A DNA stretch of 64,000 bases from Gimesia aquarii (GTDB lineage: Bacteria > Planctomycetota > Planctomycetia > Planctomycetales > Planctomycetaceae). The position numbers and the translations under genes are program-made. Where the stretch lies: positions 62,001-126,000 of the forward strand of contig NZ_CP037920.1 of NCBI RefSeq assembly GCF_007748195.1, in the 5' to 3' direction. Shown here piece after piece: positions 9,801 to 17,749 of this stretch; position 1 is the stretch's first letter, and every line of letters starts with the position of its first letter. The notes beneath the pieces were generated by a model, which searched no databases, was not told the DNA's origin, and saw only the letters and a program-made list of their open reading frames with translations.

Positions 9801-10134
9801 CTATGAATTTTTCGAACGAGTCATGTTGCCAGGAAAATGGTATTTCTGCTGGTGGCTCTGTTAAGGTAGCGTCAGAGGTGGAAGTGGACGTTTCACCGAT
9901 GTTTGGTAGTATCAGTATGCTTTTTCCCGACAACTGCATGAAGACCGTAATCGCGGGGCTCAGTAGTACCAATATTAATGAAGAACACAAAAGGCCATAT
10001 CGAACGACCGAGTTACGGCGCAGGAACATGGCCGTCACCAACACGATCCCCAATACCAAACTGACTTGCAGGAGAATATTGACTCCCCAAACCAGGATCT
10101 GGTCAGTGGGATTCCAGAAAGAGAGTAGAATCAT
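6853..10134 (-). CDS. BlaR1-type M56 peptidase fused to regulatory-like repeats
   Basis: 1093 residues. The N-terminal ~400 form a BlaR1/MecR1-like membrane metallopeptidase: membrane segments near 16-37, 45-66, 172-193 and 384-406, zinc motif HEVAH at 273-277, and EEVCDNYVL at 314-322 giving the third ligand. The Ser-type penicillin-sensor domain of true BlaR1 is absent. Instead a ~680-residue extracytoplasmic tail holds successive carboxypeptidase-regulatory/Ig-like modules (for example IMIRGTITKSNGTPAAGAIV, LVDPEGQPVAQLPVVDVD, VDEKGIPITNRTY). In the family, the sensed signal triggers cleavage of the partner repressor. Fourteen bases upstream lies the BlaI-like gene, so the pair is an operon. 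The signal sensed is unknown; a surface or envelope-stress ligand is plausible. Confidence 0.9.
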   Translation of the reverse strand: MILLSFWNPTDQILVWGVNILLQVSLVLGIVLVTAMFLRRNSVVRYGLLCSSLILVLLSPAITVFMQLSGKSILILPNIGETSTSTSDATLTEPPAEIPFSWQHDSFEKFIETQDTAGQVAVEIPDLTERSALESKLHAGSLHQLTSPQADGTVALLTPKTITASIRDFLHIATSALLFIWLSGSVVCLIRLSMGWYRLRTILHLATPNTNPVLTESYEEVRRVLQLTRMPELVLSKHISGPVSTGLIRPRVILPEQIIDQVTPKQLRDLFIHEVAHIVRRDQVVLLMQNLVAALFWLHPFVKAVNYQLAQAREEVCDNYVLAATNASSYSRTLLVLAELTQAEHHLPGAIGLFTSRWKLEHRIAGLLDEKRSHMVHLSIKGMTFVLTLSLLMTTIIAFGTMTLAVAQTDNNSATNEDKAKPNDLPKQNRMEDKNQMESTKTKSDISANKIMIRGTITKSNGTPAAGAIVVVSGSKTVDNMLQPKELLGETIADKTGRYKLSLDGDSSKIYTYMNLTARTENSGTGWERLYLDDGQTTIDLQLKPPQLIQVRLVDPEGQPVAQLPVVDVDMINLPNEKLKRVGGFVITSTDSVTALNLSRSFKTDDQGLLKLMNFNPRERVILKIAGTEKFAPQTLILNSGMPEVRGKHDGTYRPIIKNIKPGEVGTIVLAPAQFFEGRVLLGDSGKPAANARITMWASQQERWGSMVSIEGQTDHAGRFRLNPRPGVRFGIIAYPPEGAPYQPQELKDIRWSTGAESNNIEIKLNKVVLAQGTILDAETEKPLRGASIQYYPDRANNKNLADKMITGWQGIKRTDAAGKFSIPVLPGPGTLLVHAAERNYILQEVDSEELNAGRPGGTRTYAHAFQKINPVIGEMLEPIKIKLQSGATVAGTLVDEKGIPITNRTYVISRLKIQPSSPEWRGFPDEAINGKFELHGLREGEEYPVFFLDPHNRLGAKAIISTQNPSPKIVLKPCSSAKARFVDPDGKPIANQMLVGLYLVVTPGKPKYDWKAIQRGDILADEGLVVNLDRVNYRSPSSYTTNTKGEMTFPALIPGAIYRNVTIVDGHPNITHEFVLQPGERYEMRDIEVKLD

Positions 10135-10148
10135 GGTGATTTCCTCCG

Positions 10149-10550
10149 CTACTTGGAATTACGTTTCTGTTTTGTTTCCGCTTTGTCGATCATTGCTCGA
10201 ATGCGTTCGATTTCTTCAGGCGAAATGTCTCTGTAGTCCAGCAACGCAGTGACCAGTTCTTCTGGTGAACCGGCAAAGAGACGGTCGACCATCTGCGAAA
10301 CCTTGGCCCCGAGTGACACCGTTCGCGGTCGTTTTGCTGAGTAGACGAAGGTCCTTCCCTGCTCGCGGTGTTTCAGCCAGCCTTTTTCTTCGAGCCGTAC
10401 AATCATGGTTTGTACAGTGTTGCGGGCCAGTTCGCGTTGTTTCGCTAGTGCGTCGCGTACTTCGCTAACGGTGACTTCACCGCGTTCCCACACGATTTCC
10501 ATAATCTCCCGCTGCGATTCTGTCAGCGGTGAAGAATCTGCTTTCGCCAT
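10149..10550 (-). CDS. BlaI/MecI/CopY-family transcriptional repressor
   Basis: 133 residues, the usual family size. The N-terminal winged helix reads LTESQREIMEIVWERGEVTV, then the recognition region NTVQTMIVRLEEKGWLKH and the wing GRTFVYSA. The C-terminal ~50 residues form the dimerisation helices (SPEELVTALLDYRDISPEE). A good ribosome site (AGGAG) sits 7 bases before the ATG at 10550. It is expected to repress its own operon with the M56 peptidase, and two operator-like dyads lie just upstream. Repression would end when the peptidase partner triggers its cleavage; the scissile bond cannot be read from sequence. Confidence 0.93.
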   Translation of the reverse strand: MAKADSSPLTESQREIMEIVWERGEVTVSEVRDALAKQRELARNTVQTMIVRLEEKGWLKHREQGRTFVYSAKRPRTVSLGAKVSQMVDRLFAGSPEELVTALLDYRDISPEEIERIRAMIDKAETKQKRNSK

Positions 10551-10571
10551 CTTGAACTCCTGAAAATTCTA

Positions 10572-10616
10572 TTGCCTACAAAGTGTCGGCAAATTATGCC
10601 TACAAAACGTAGGTAT
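10572..10616 (-). promoter_or_regulatory. Two BlaI-type operator dyads
   Basis: Two similar dyads lie 22 bases before the repressor start. The first is TTGCC-TAC-AAAGT-GTC-GGCAA (10572-10592) and the second CCTAC-AAAAC-GTAGG (10599-10613). Both carry CCTAC, a 5-base A-rich spacer and a complementary arm; their centres are 24 bases apart. BlaI/MecI operators are built on a TACA/TGTA core, so the TAC/GTA arms fit. No other repeat of this kind is nearby. Autoregulation is inferred. Confidence 0.7.
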
Positions 10617-10739
10617 GTCAAGGGGAGCTTTTAGATTCAAACGGAAGACGGCTTTGAGTCGGTAGAACTGAACTCATACATCAGTATTGTGAGACTGACG
10701 GAGAGCATAAACTGCGGTTGCTGAAGCCTTTTAACCAGG

Positions 10740-11840
10740 TCAAAATTCTCCGATGAGTTCTCCGCCGTTGGGAGTACTGAGTGCTTTTAGTACTTTAGGG
10801 TCGATCTTATCTGAAAGAAAGCGGGCGCTGCCATCAGAGAATAAAATGTTTGCACCTCCTTTATATGGTCCGCCAAATCCCTGCTGGCTCTGGTTGATGC
10901 CTAATGCCGGGTCGCGAAAGTTACGCGGATCTCCCCAGGGTTTAATGTTGGATTTGATTTCGCCTGCCAGGATCGTGTTTGATGCTCCATCTTTGATCTG
11001 GCTCAAACTGATTTTCGAATTATTGGATAACAACCGACTGTTGGCAGCATAATGGGTGGGTTGATATCCTTTGGAATTTTCTTTGTCGCTTTTTCCATTA
11101 TCATATTGGAAGTGTAAACCCGGATTCATAAACATCGACAGCACTGTTTCAAAAGGCCTTCGATTCACTTCTGCATTCCAGGGTTGATTAAAATCGATCT
11201 CCTTATAAAGAATAGGTTGATCCAGATAAGGCAACATGTGAGAAATCCAACTGTGTTGTGGCTGCCCTATTTCATTAATAATTCCTCCGCTGGGAAGTTG
11301 GTTAAACGAGTCATGGTAATGATGCAATGCAAGACCAATCTGCTTGAGATTGTTCTTCGATGTACTATTCCTGGCAGCCTGACGCAAATCATGATTAATC
11401 AGAACGTCATCGGTGGTCGCCATCCAGTAAGCTTGATGTGTCATACTAATCACACAAATGCCACTCACCAACAACATCAACAACATGGCGACCAGGGTCA
11501 GTGTCCAGCGTTTTTGCCAGAGAATATCTGGCTGTGCAGATACCGTTTCAGTATGCGTCTGATGATTTCGCTGGTACCATTTTCGACATGCGAAGTGAAT
11601 TCCCACTGTGAATACAATCAACGCGCCCAGAAACCAGGTTGTACGTTCCATAGAAATGGTTAAGCCTGATAACAATCGGCTCAGATGGCTTATCCAGCCT
11701 GCCAACAGATAAAATATAACTTTGAATGGCAATACAAGACCCAGGAAAAAAGTGAAGACACACAACACGAGAACGGCAATCAGATCTATCGTCTTATTAG
11801 GCTTCTCTGGTTCATTGGGGATACTGGATTGTGTGGTCAT
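10740..11840 (-). CDS. Membrane-anchored DUF1559 protein
   Basis: 366 residues. Three hydrophobic segments lie near 20-50, 65-83 and 110-132; the DUF1559 region follows. Landmarks: ARNSTSKNNLKQIGLALHHY (~156-175), HSWISHMLPYLDQ, GASNTILAGEI and the terminal H-X9-DG type motif GANILFSDGSARFLSDKI. Unlike the prepilin-like DUF1559 protein at 16250, it lacks the FTLIELLV leader, so it is held by several helices rather than processed as a pseudopilin. It is a close paralogue of the gene immediately upstream (27-base gap), with whole stretches shared such as KPWGDPRNFRDP, so a recent tandem duplication is likely. Function unknown. Confidence 0.85.
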   Translation of the reverse strand: MTTQSSIPNEPEKPNKTIDLIAVLVLCVFTFFLGLVLPFKVIFYLLAGWISHLSRLLSGLTISMERTTWFLGALIVFTVGIHFACRKWYQRNHQTHTETVSAQPDILWQKRWTLTLVAMLLMLLVSGICVISMTHQAYWMATTDDVLINHDLRQAARNSTSKNNLKQIGLALHHYHDSFNQLPSGGIINEIGQPQHSWISHMLPYLDQPILYKEIDFNQPWNAEVNRRPFETVLSMFMNPGLHFQYDNGKSDKENSKGYQPTHYAANSRLLSNNSKISLSQIKDGASNTILAGEIKSNIKPWGDPRNFRDPALGINQSQQGFGGPYKGGANILFSDGSARFLSDKIDPKVLKALSTPNGGELIGEF

Positions 11841-11867
11841 CGATCTGCCTGGTTTATTGAATGCATT

Positions 11868-12956
11868 TTAAAATTCATTTACAGTTTCACCGCCGGCGGG
11901 AGTACTGAGTGCCTTGAGCACTTCCGGGTCGATCTCCTCTGAAATAAAGCGGACGCTGCCATCGCCAATTAAAAAGTGTGCCCCGCCAGTGAATGGACTC
12001 CCAAACCCGTGTCGGCTTTGGTTAATGCCTAATGTCGGGTCGCGAAAGTTACGTGGATCGCCCCAGGGTTTGATATTCGATTGAATTTCGCCTGCCAGGA
12101 TTGTGTTTGATGTGCCATCACTGATTTGTTTAAAATTCATGTTTGAATTCGCGTTTAACACCAGACTATTAGCGGCATAATGGGCTGGCTGGTATCCTTT
12201 GGCATTTTGTTCGTTCGTTTTTCCATTGTCAAAAAGAAATTTCATCCCGGGATTCTCTAATGCGGGTATTTTAGTCTCGAAGACTTTACGATTTGTCTCC
12301 GCGTCCCAAGATTGTTTGAAATCGATCTCATTATAGAGAGCAGTATGATCCAGATACGGTAACACTTGCGAAGTCCAGCTATGTAGCGGTTGGCCGGATT
12401 GACTAAAGATTCCACCATTGGGAAGTTGGTTGAACGTCTCATGATAGTTGTGCATTGCCAGACCAATCTGTTTGAGATTATTCTTGGACGTACTACGTCT
12501 GGCAGCACCGAATCCACTTTTGTAAATGAGAGCGTCGTCGCTGGTTACCAGCCAGGACGTCTGGTGGGCAATTCCCACAACGGCAAAGCCACCGGTAAAA
12601 GAGATACCAACTATAACGATCAACGCGAACGTCCAGCGCGTCTGCCAGTGTTTCGGAGAAACAGTTGTGTTATGAGTTTGCAAACGTCGGACAATAAAAG
12701 CACCCAGGAGTTGAATGACAACAGCCATCAAGATGAGTAGAACCAAAGCGCTCACAAGACCCGAAACGGAAACCGTCATTTGTGGAATCACGCGTTTTAA
12801 AAACGGGAACCAACCCAGAGAAAGATAGTAGAGGGATTGAAGGGGAAAGAGTATTCCGGCACACCCCAGTACAAATGCGAAAATCACACAAAGTGTCAAC
12901 CAACCCACTATGGTGTACTTTTTCTGTTTTGGTGGTTCCCCGGGTTCATTTTCCAT
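11868..12956 (-). CDS. Membrane-anchored DUF1559 protein, tandem paralogue
   Basis: 362 residues with the same plan as its downstream neighbour: hydrophobic segments near 17-42, 62-85 and 105-127, then [43 protein letters not shown] and GAHFLIGDGSVRFISEEI. Its ATG overlaps the stop of the preceding membrane gene by 11 bases, so the three genes 13644 to 10740 form one operon. Differences from the paralogue are concentrated in the membrane part and in the loop around residues 225-255. DUF1559 proteins are hugely expanded in planctomycetes and of unknown function. Confidence 0.85.
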   Translation of the reverse strand: MENEPGEPPKQKKYTIVGWLTLCVIFAFVLGCAGILFPLQSLYYLSLGWFPFLKRVIPQMTVSVSGLVSALVLLILMAVVIQLLGAFIVRRLQTHNTTVSPKHWQTRWTFALIVIVGISFTGGFAVVGIAHQTSWLVTSDDALIYKSGFGAARRSTSKNNLKQIGLAMHNYHETFNQLPNGGIFSQSGQPLHSWTSQVLPYLDHTALYNEIDFKQSWDAETNRKVFETKIPALENPGMKFLFDNGKTNEQNAKGYQPAHYAANSLVLNANSNMNFKQISDGTSNTILAGEIQSNIKPWGDPRNFRDPTLGINQSRHGFGSPFTGGAHFLIGDGSVRFISEEIDPEVLKALSTPAGGETVNEF

Positions 12957-13644
12957 CTAGCAACTCCTTTGCTTTGTCTAGAGGGAGTGCCTTGATGGAT
13001 CCATCAACGAACAAAACAAGCTGTTGCCCATCCTCATAGATAGCCTGTTCAAATGCGAGAGGTTTTGAGGTATCGCTTGGTTTTTGACCGTCGATGTATC
13101 CGTATTTCGCATTCATGTGACCGGGTTGAATCCAGAACTCTTCAGCAAAAGTCGCAGCTTCCGGATTTTCAGGCAGTGTACCTTGATGTGACGCCACATG
13201 CATGAACAGCGCAGAGCGTAAATCACTCAATTTTGCTCGACGTTCATCCAGCGAAAATTCAGGAGTTTCTACCTGTTTCGGTTCGGAATCGACCAGCTGA
13301 TAAGTGCGCCCTGTTTTTTTCCAGGCACCAGGTGTTAATAGTTCACGGGCTCCTGAAATCATAGTCAGCACAAACAGGAACATGATTCCCCAGAGCACAG
13401 TTCCCGCCAAAGCTGCTTTGTAAGAGAGCACTGGCATTTTAGGAAAATCACGCGCCAATACATTCCAGAGCAGTTTAAATATCAAAGCACTTCCCAGAAG
13501 GATCAGCAGGAAAAACGAAATGCTCTCTAATCGCAGGGTGGCGGTTTCTGTCAGGTCCAGAGAGGCACTGGGCATTCCCGCTTGTGTCACTTGATTTGTT
13601 GAACAGAGAATGAAACTGGAAATCAAAAAAATACGAACTTGCAT
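12946..13644 (-). CDS. Membrane protein, H-X9-DG-like C-terminus
   Basis: 232 residues. It has a signal-like N-terminus (ending near QAGMPSASLD) and two strong membrane helices at ~40-62 and ~80-102. A soluble C-terminal part ends LVLFVDGSIKALPLDKAKEL, reminiscent of the last strand of DUF1559 (DGSVRF). It contains no full DUF1559 domain. It is the first gene of the operon with the two paralogues downstream, overlapping the next by 11 bases. I cannot assign a function. The shared terminal motif and operon suggest it assembles with, or is displayed like, the two DUF1559 proteins. Confidence 0.75.
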   Translation of the reverse strand: MQVRIFLISSFILCSTNQVTQAGMPSASLDLTETATLRLESISFFLLILLGSALIFKLLWNVLARDFPKMPVLSYKAALAGTVLWGIMFLFVLTMISGARELLTPGAWKKTGRTYQLVDSEPKQVETPEFSLDERRAKLSDLRSALFMHVASHQGTLPENPEAATFAEEFWIQPGHMNAKYGYIDGQKPSDTSKPLAFEQAIYEDGQQLVLFVDGSIKALPLDKAKELLDGK

Positions 13645-13928
13645 GGATATGTACTCCGCTTAAAAGAAGAGTGAATGAATACTCTCTATAATACACGAGT
13701 TTGTGTAGTACGCGAATCTAATATTCGTAATCCAAGTCGTTTCGTCACATCAGAAATGAAGGTTAGAAAGGGAACCTATTTTAGAGAGACCCAGGCCATA
13801 TAAATTTGTGCGAAGATCTTCTGAGAAATCCAAGTTTCTCAAAAAAAAGACATTCTAATGTTAAACAGGTAAGGCATTAAGCGCAGCGATGGTGCGTAAA
13901 TTATGGAAGCTTCAAATGAAATGACTCA

Positions 13929-15476
13929 CTATTTCAGTCGCTTAATGATATCCTGGGCTCTGGTTTCAAAAATGGCCTGCCATTCGGGGGCCAGCATGCA
14001 GTCGCTGTCTTCCTGGGCGCCGCCCACATTTTTGAGTTGTGCGGCGGTGGGGGCGTAGTAGATGTAGCCGTTGGTGTAGCCGGCTACGAACGTATTTTCG
14101 TGTGGTGATTTTTTCTTGATGTTGAGGCCGATCCCGACAGTCAGTTCAGCCGGGAAGGTAATCATCCGGAAATCACCCACTTTGATGCCCAGCACTTCGA
14201 CGTCCACCGTTTTCTTCTTAGCGGTGGTATTGCGAGCCTGATGTTTATTTAACAATCTCAAGTTGGTCTGACTGATGGAGAGTTTTTCCATCGTGTAGAT
14301 GTTGCGAATGTATCGTTCCAGATTGGTGCGGTTTTCTGCATCGAGTTGCTTCAGATCATCGCGGCCCAGCTTTTCTTCCAGCAGATAGCGATGTGAATAA
14401 TAGGAGGGAAAATCTTTGTGCAGATTGTATTTCACAACCAATGGAATAAAGGTTTTCAGGTTGAGACTGGTTCCCCCTAATGATTTCATCAATTTTTCCT
14501 GTTCGACTTTAATCGCGGCGATACGTTTCGCGTTATTGGAACGGGGTAATGCCAGTGTTTCGTTGATGACTTTCAAATCTCCTACATCAGTGCATTTGAT
14601 TTTTCGTAGTGCCTTCAATGTGCTGAGGCCGAGCATATTTCCCAACGTTTCGGCATCACGGGGGTTGTCGACATCTTTATACATCACCGGGTTAATATCA
14701 CCACCACAGCCTTGCACGAACAGGGCGATTGTGCCGTTGCTCAGATTGTCTTCAATCACTTGTGAAGCAAAGCCAGACATGTCGGCAGTGTTTCCCTTAT
14801 TGGGAACGCCCTGTATAGGATGGCAGGCGAAGTTATACACAACGGCCAGAGTCTCTCCATTTTTTTTGTCGAGTTTTAAAATGCCGATTTCCGGATCAAT
14901 GGGACCAACTTTGGCGACTTCTTCATCGGGCGGTAGTGAATAAGCATGACGCACGTCCGCTTCTTTGCCGCTTTTCAAGATGAGTCTGCGGTTCTCCATG
15001 ACACGATCTTCATGTCCGGTACCTACGCCGACATTGACGGGTACCAGTTTTTTTGCGGCTTCTTTTACAGCTTGAACAGTCCGTTGCTCCACGTCAGCAC
15101 AGACGACTCCATGACAGTGGCTGGCATTGATCATGACGTTGGCGGGTTTGATCTTGAGGTCTTTTTCCAGTTGAGTTCGCACATTGTCCAGATATTCGTT
15201 ACGGATCGAACCAATTTCGGCGATGGCCACAGCGTCGACTGTTACGATCACGGCAGTGGTATCACCCTCTTTGATGACCAATGCTTTCACATACAAGGGG
15301 TCATTCACCAGTTTGACATCGCGATTCGTAATATCTACTTTCGCAGCTCCCGCCATCAGTTGGCCTGCGTAGGCAGTCGTTTGATGTAATGTACCGACGA
15401 CAGTGAGCAAGAGCATGCAACCTGCCAGTTTGAAAATCGATCGAGTATTTGTTGAGTCAGCTAAGAGTGAGTTCAT
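13929..15476 (-). CDS. Neutral/alkaline ceramidase-family secreted protein
   Basis: 515 residues. There is a signal peptide-like helix (~16-36). The mature part begins with the family-typical AGAAKVDIT, followed by VIVTVDAVAIA, the zinc-region ASHCHGVV (~118), NFACHPIQG (~220) and FVQGCGGDINP (~258). These match the neutral/alkaline non-lysosomal ceramidase N-terminal domain, widespread in planctomycetes where the real substrate is unknown. The C-terminal part keeps DFRMITFPAEL and AGYTNGYIYYAPT, also typical of the family. It hydrolyses an amide or acts on another lipid outside the cytoplasm by family analogy only. It is monocistronic, with ~210 bases of untranslated DNA upstream. Confidence 0.85.
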   Translation of the reverse strand: MNSLLADSTNTRSIFKLAGCMLLLTVVGTLHQTTAYAGQLMAGAAKVDITNRDVKLVNDPLYVKALVIKEGDTTAVIVTVDAVAIAEIGSIRNEYLDNVRTQLEKDLKIKPANVMINASHCHGVVCADVEQRTVQAVKEAAKKLVPVNVGVGTGHEDRVMENRRLILKSGKEADVRHAYSLPPDEEVAKVGPIDPEIGILKLDKKNGETLAVVYNFACHPIQGVPNKGNTADMSGFASQVIEDNLSNGTIALFVQGCGGDINPVMYKDVDNPRDAETLGNMLGLSTLKALRKIKCTDVGDLKVINETLALPRSNNAKRIAAIKVEQEKLMKSLGGTSLNLKTFIPLVVKYNLHKDFPSYYSHRYLLEEKLGRDDLKQLDAENRTNLERYIRNIYTMEKLSISQTNLRLLNKHQARNTTAKKKTVDVEVLGIKVGDFRMITFPAELTVGIGLNIKKKSPHENTFVAGYTNGYIYYAPTAAQLKNVGGAQEDSDCMLAPEWQAIFETRAQDIIKRLK

Positions 15477-15690
15477 GGTGTTTGATCTTTGTATATCTGG
15501 TAATCGTTGTCGCGGAATATGTTGTACCTCAGACGGTGAAAAGATTTCTTATGATCGTTTCAGTTTACCTGAGGCAGTGATGTTCAAGCATCTGTTCTTT
15601 TGGAAAAAAGTCGGATAAAGATAAAACTTCCCAAGTGACGGTCGAGAATAGCTTGTGAGAATATCTATGGTCTGTGCCGGTGGTTGAACA

Positions 15691-16134
15691 CTATTTTAAA
15701 TCGAAATTATATTCGCTCTCGCCTTCTTTGACTTTCGCGGTGAGACCACTGGTTGCTTCGCCACGGTACTTTGCCGGCACACTGGTCAAGCCGCTTTTGG
15801 CCTGGGCTTTGGCAGGAGTGAAATCGCTGGGGGGCGTGATGAATAGTATGTAATCACCGACAGGAAGAGAACCTTCCAGGGTATAAGAACCATCTTCTTT
15901 CAAGTCTCCTCCAGCACCGACTCCGGTTTTAGCGGAATTAAAATTGATGCGACAATCGGCTAGCGGTTTTCCATTGAGCGTAATTTTTCCAGAGGCGGTA
16001 CCCATTTTGGGGGTATCGGCATTACTGCCTGTACAGCCGGCGAAGGTAGTCAATGCGAATAGAGTGAGAAAGCAGGGTTTCCAGCAACAGAATCGGGTTA
16101 ATGCAATATCAGAACTGCGAATCATAGGCAACAT
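15691..16134 (-). CDS. Lipoprotein with carboxypeptidase-regulatory-like fold
   Basis: 147 residues. The signal peptide ends in a lipobox-like TFAGC at about 31-35, predicting a lipid-anchored protein. The mature part is one beta-sandwich: GTASGKITLNGKPLADCRIN, GSYTLEGSLPVGDYILFI, PAKYRGEATSGLTAKVKEGE. This small lipoprotein type is typically found next to DUF1559 genes in planctomycetes, and here it follows the prepilin-like DUF1559 gene by 115 bases. The two may be transcribed together, with a hairpin between them setting their ratio. Exact role unknown. Confidence 0.85.
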   Translation of the reverse strand: MLPMIRSSDIALTRFCCWKPCFLTLFALTTFAGCTGSNADTPKMGTASGKITLNGKPLADCRINFNSAKTGVGAGGDLKEDGSYTLEGSLPVGDYILFITPPSDFTPAKAQAKSGLTSVPAKYRGEATSGLTAKVKEGESEYNFDLK

Positions 16135-16196
16135 GTAAGCTTCTCCTGGTGGTTCATAACGTTAACATGAACACAGTCTCTAGTTTAAAAGCAGAC

Positions 16197-16227
16197 ACAC
16201 ACAATCGGTCGTTATCCGACTGTGTGT
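16197..16227 (-). terminator. Hairpin between DUF1559 and lipoprotein genes
   Basis: Read on the minus strand, ACACACAGTCGG pairs with CCGATTGTGTGT across a 7-base loop: 12 pairs including one G-T. It is followed by CTGCTTTT. It sits 23 bases after the DUF1559 stop and upstream of the lipoprotein start. The U-tract is poor, so it probably acts as a partial terminator or as a 3' end stabiliser that lets some transcription continue. Confidence 0.5.
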
Positions 16228-16249
16228 ATCTGGGTTGAAACAACATCGT

Positions 16250-17245
16250 TTAGAACTCACCGACAACCAGTCCGTCATTCAATGTGCCCAATGAGAGCAG
16301 GGTCGTGAAATTGAGGTTATCCGAAATGAATCGCACCGCTCCATCAGCCAGCAGCACATGCACGCCTCCTACGTGATATGACGTTAGAGGACCGTTATTA
16401 AATCCTGCGCCCGTATAGGCAGGTGCAGTTTTGGGATTCGATGCATAGCGGATCGTAACGATTCCCCCACCTCCGTAACCATTGCCTCCGGAGGTTCCCG
16501 GGAATCTCATGCCGGACCAGCCACCGGATAAATTCTTTCGGCGGTCGTCTCCTGCAATAGAGCCAGAGTCTTCGCCCACGATAATTGTGTTTGATGTTCC
16601 ATCGGTACAGTCTCGGATCCGCACGACGTTTCCGATTTGTAACATACCATTCTGAGCCATCGTTCCATAAAACGTATTAACCTGAGCCCTGGTATTGCTG
16701 GCCGCATCGAAAGGAACAATGGTCTCGCTAAACGCACCTCCGATACCCACGTAATCCATTGTCATTCCGACTTGCGAGCCGCTTGGAGTTGGATGCCGGC
16801 CTCCTACTGTTCCCACATAAAAAGAATCTAATGGACTGGAAGGGCATTTATACACATTCACGAATGCTTTATCTAACGCTTCATTGGATCCCGGTCCGGT
16901 TCCATATCCACCGCCACCGGTCCAGGTATTTGTTGTGTTGTAGCCGCGACCATCGGCGGGAGTCTGAGTCAGTTGATTGTAAAGGGGAGCCTGGTCGATG
17001 TATGGCAGGATGCATGATCTCCAGTTCGCTTGCCACATGTTGTATTGAGAACCGATCGGGAATGTCGTAAATGCATCATGGTAATTATGCATTGCCAAAC
17101 CGATTTGTTTCATGTTGTTCTTGCAGGCACTCCGTCGCGCAGCTTCACGTGCTTGTTGAACGGCGGGAAGCAGTAATGCGATGAGAATGGCTATGATCGC
17201 TATCACAACCAGTAATTCTATCAATGTGAAAGCTTTACGCTTCAT
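16250..17245 (-). CDS. DUF1559 protein with prepilin-type leader
   Basis: 331 residues. It starts [19 protein letters not shown], a type IV prepilin-like N-methylation signal, followed by the hallmark [14 protein letters not shown] and [16 protein letters not shown]. The DUF1559 body ends with [17 protein letters not shown], the H-X9-DG type motif, and a terminal GEF. The AAGGAA ribosome site supports the ATG at 17245. Such proteins are probably pseudopilin-like surface proteins processed by a prepilin peptidase; their function is unknown although planctomycete genomes carry dozens. A lipoprotein gene follows downstream. Confidence 0.95.
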   Translation of the reverse strand: MKRKAFTLIELLVVIAIIAILIALLLPAVQQAREAARRSACKNNMKQIGLAMHNYHDAFTTFPIGSQYNMWQANWRSCILPYIDQAPLYNQLTQTPADGRGYNTTNTWTGGGGYGTGPGSNEALDKAFVNVYKCPSSPLDSFYVGTVGGRHPTPSGSQVGMTMDYVGIGGAFSETIVPFDAASNTRAQVNTFYGTMAQNGMLQIGNVVRIRDCTDGTSNTIIVGEDSGSIAGDDRRKNLSGGWSGMRFPGTSGGNGYGGGGIVTIRYASNPKTAPAYTGAGFNNGPLTSYHVGGVHVLLADGAVRFISDNLNFTTLLSLGTLNDGLVVGEF

Positions 17246-17749
17246 GAGGGATTTCCTTTTACTTAAGCTAAGAAAACAATTAATCGATTAAAAAATATAT
17301 GGTCCACAAGCCGTTTTTAGAGCACATGGCTTGGAGAATTTTTTTGTTCGTCGCTGGTGAGCGATTGAGTTTGGTTTGTCCTATCTGGAAACCAGTTCTG
17401 GCCAAAGTTTTCGACGGTCATCTCTACTCGTATGGTATTCAGGAAGGGATTTGTGTTTTTGGTATTGAAAAGACAAACTCGATAAACCTCTAATTTACAA
17501 GTAGTTATCGAATCAGAAATGCCTTATCAGACCTAAATTCAGCACTATCGGACATTCTGCGAGTAAAGCTGGTATTATGACTTAAGGAATCGATGTCATA
17601 TTTTTAACGTGGATGAGTCAAGGTCAGCGTGTTCAAAAAGTCACGTTCTGTTTTTAGATGTCCGCTGATCTGAGATCAGTAAGAAACTTGAAGCTTAATG
17701 AGAACGCGCTCGTGAAATATAAAAACCAAAATTTTCAAGCCGATCAAAA
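17246..17749. other. Divergent promoter region
   Basis: About 500 bases between the divergent DUF1559 gene and the AraC-family gene. It should contain both promoters. A 64-codon plus-strand frame (17299-17493) has no family features. I see no strong palindrome that would mark an AraC operator. Confidence 0.5.

Noticed and set aside
9728..10252. 174-codon plus-strand frame opposite the M56 and BlaI genes
   Set aside because: Antisense shadow; the minus-strand genes have complete motifs.
14416..14943. 175-codon plus-strand frame opposite the ceramidase-family gene
   Set aside because: Antisense shadow of a strongly supported gene.
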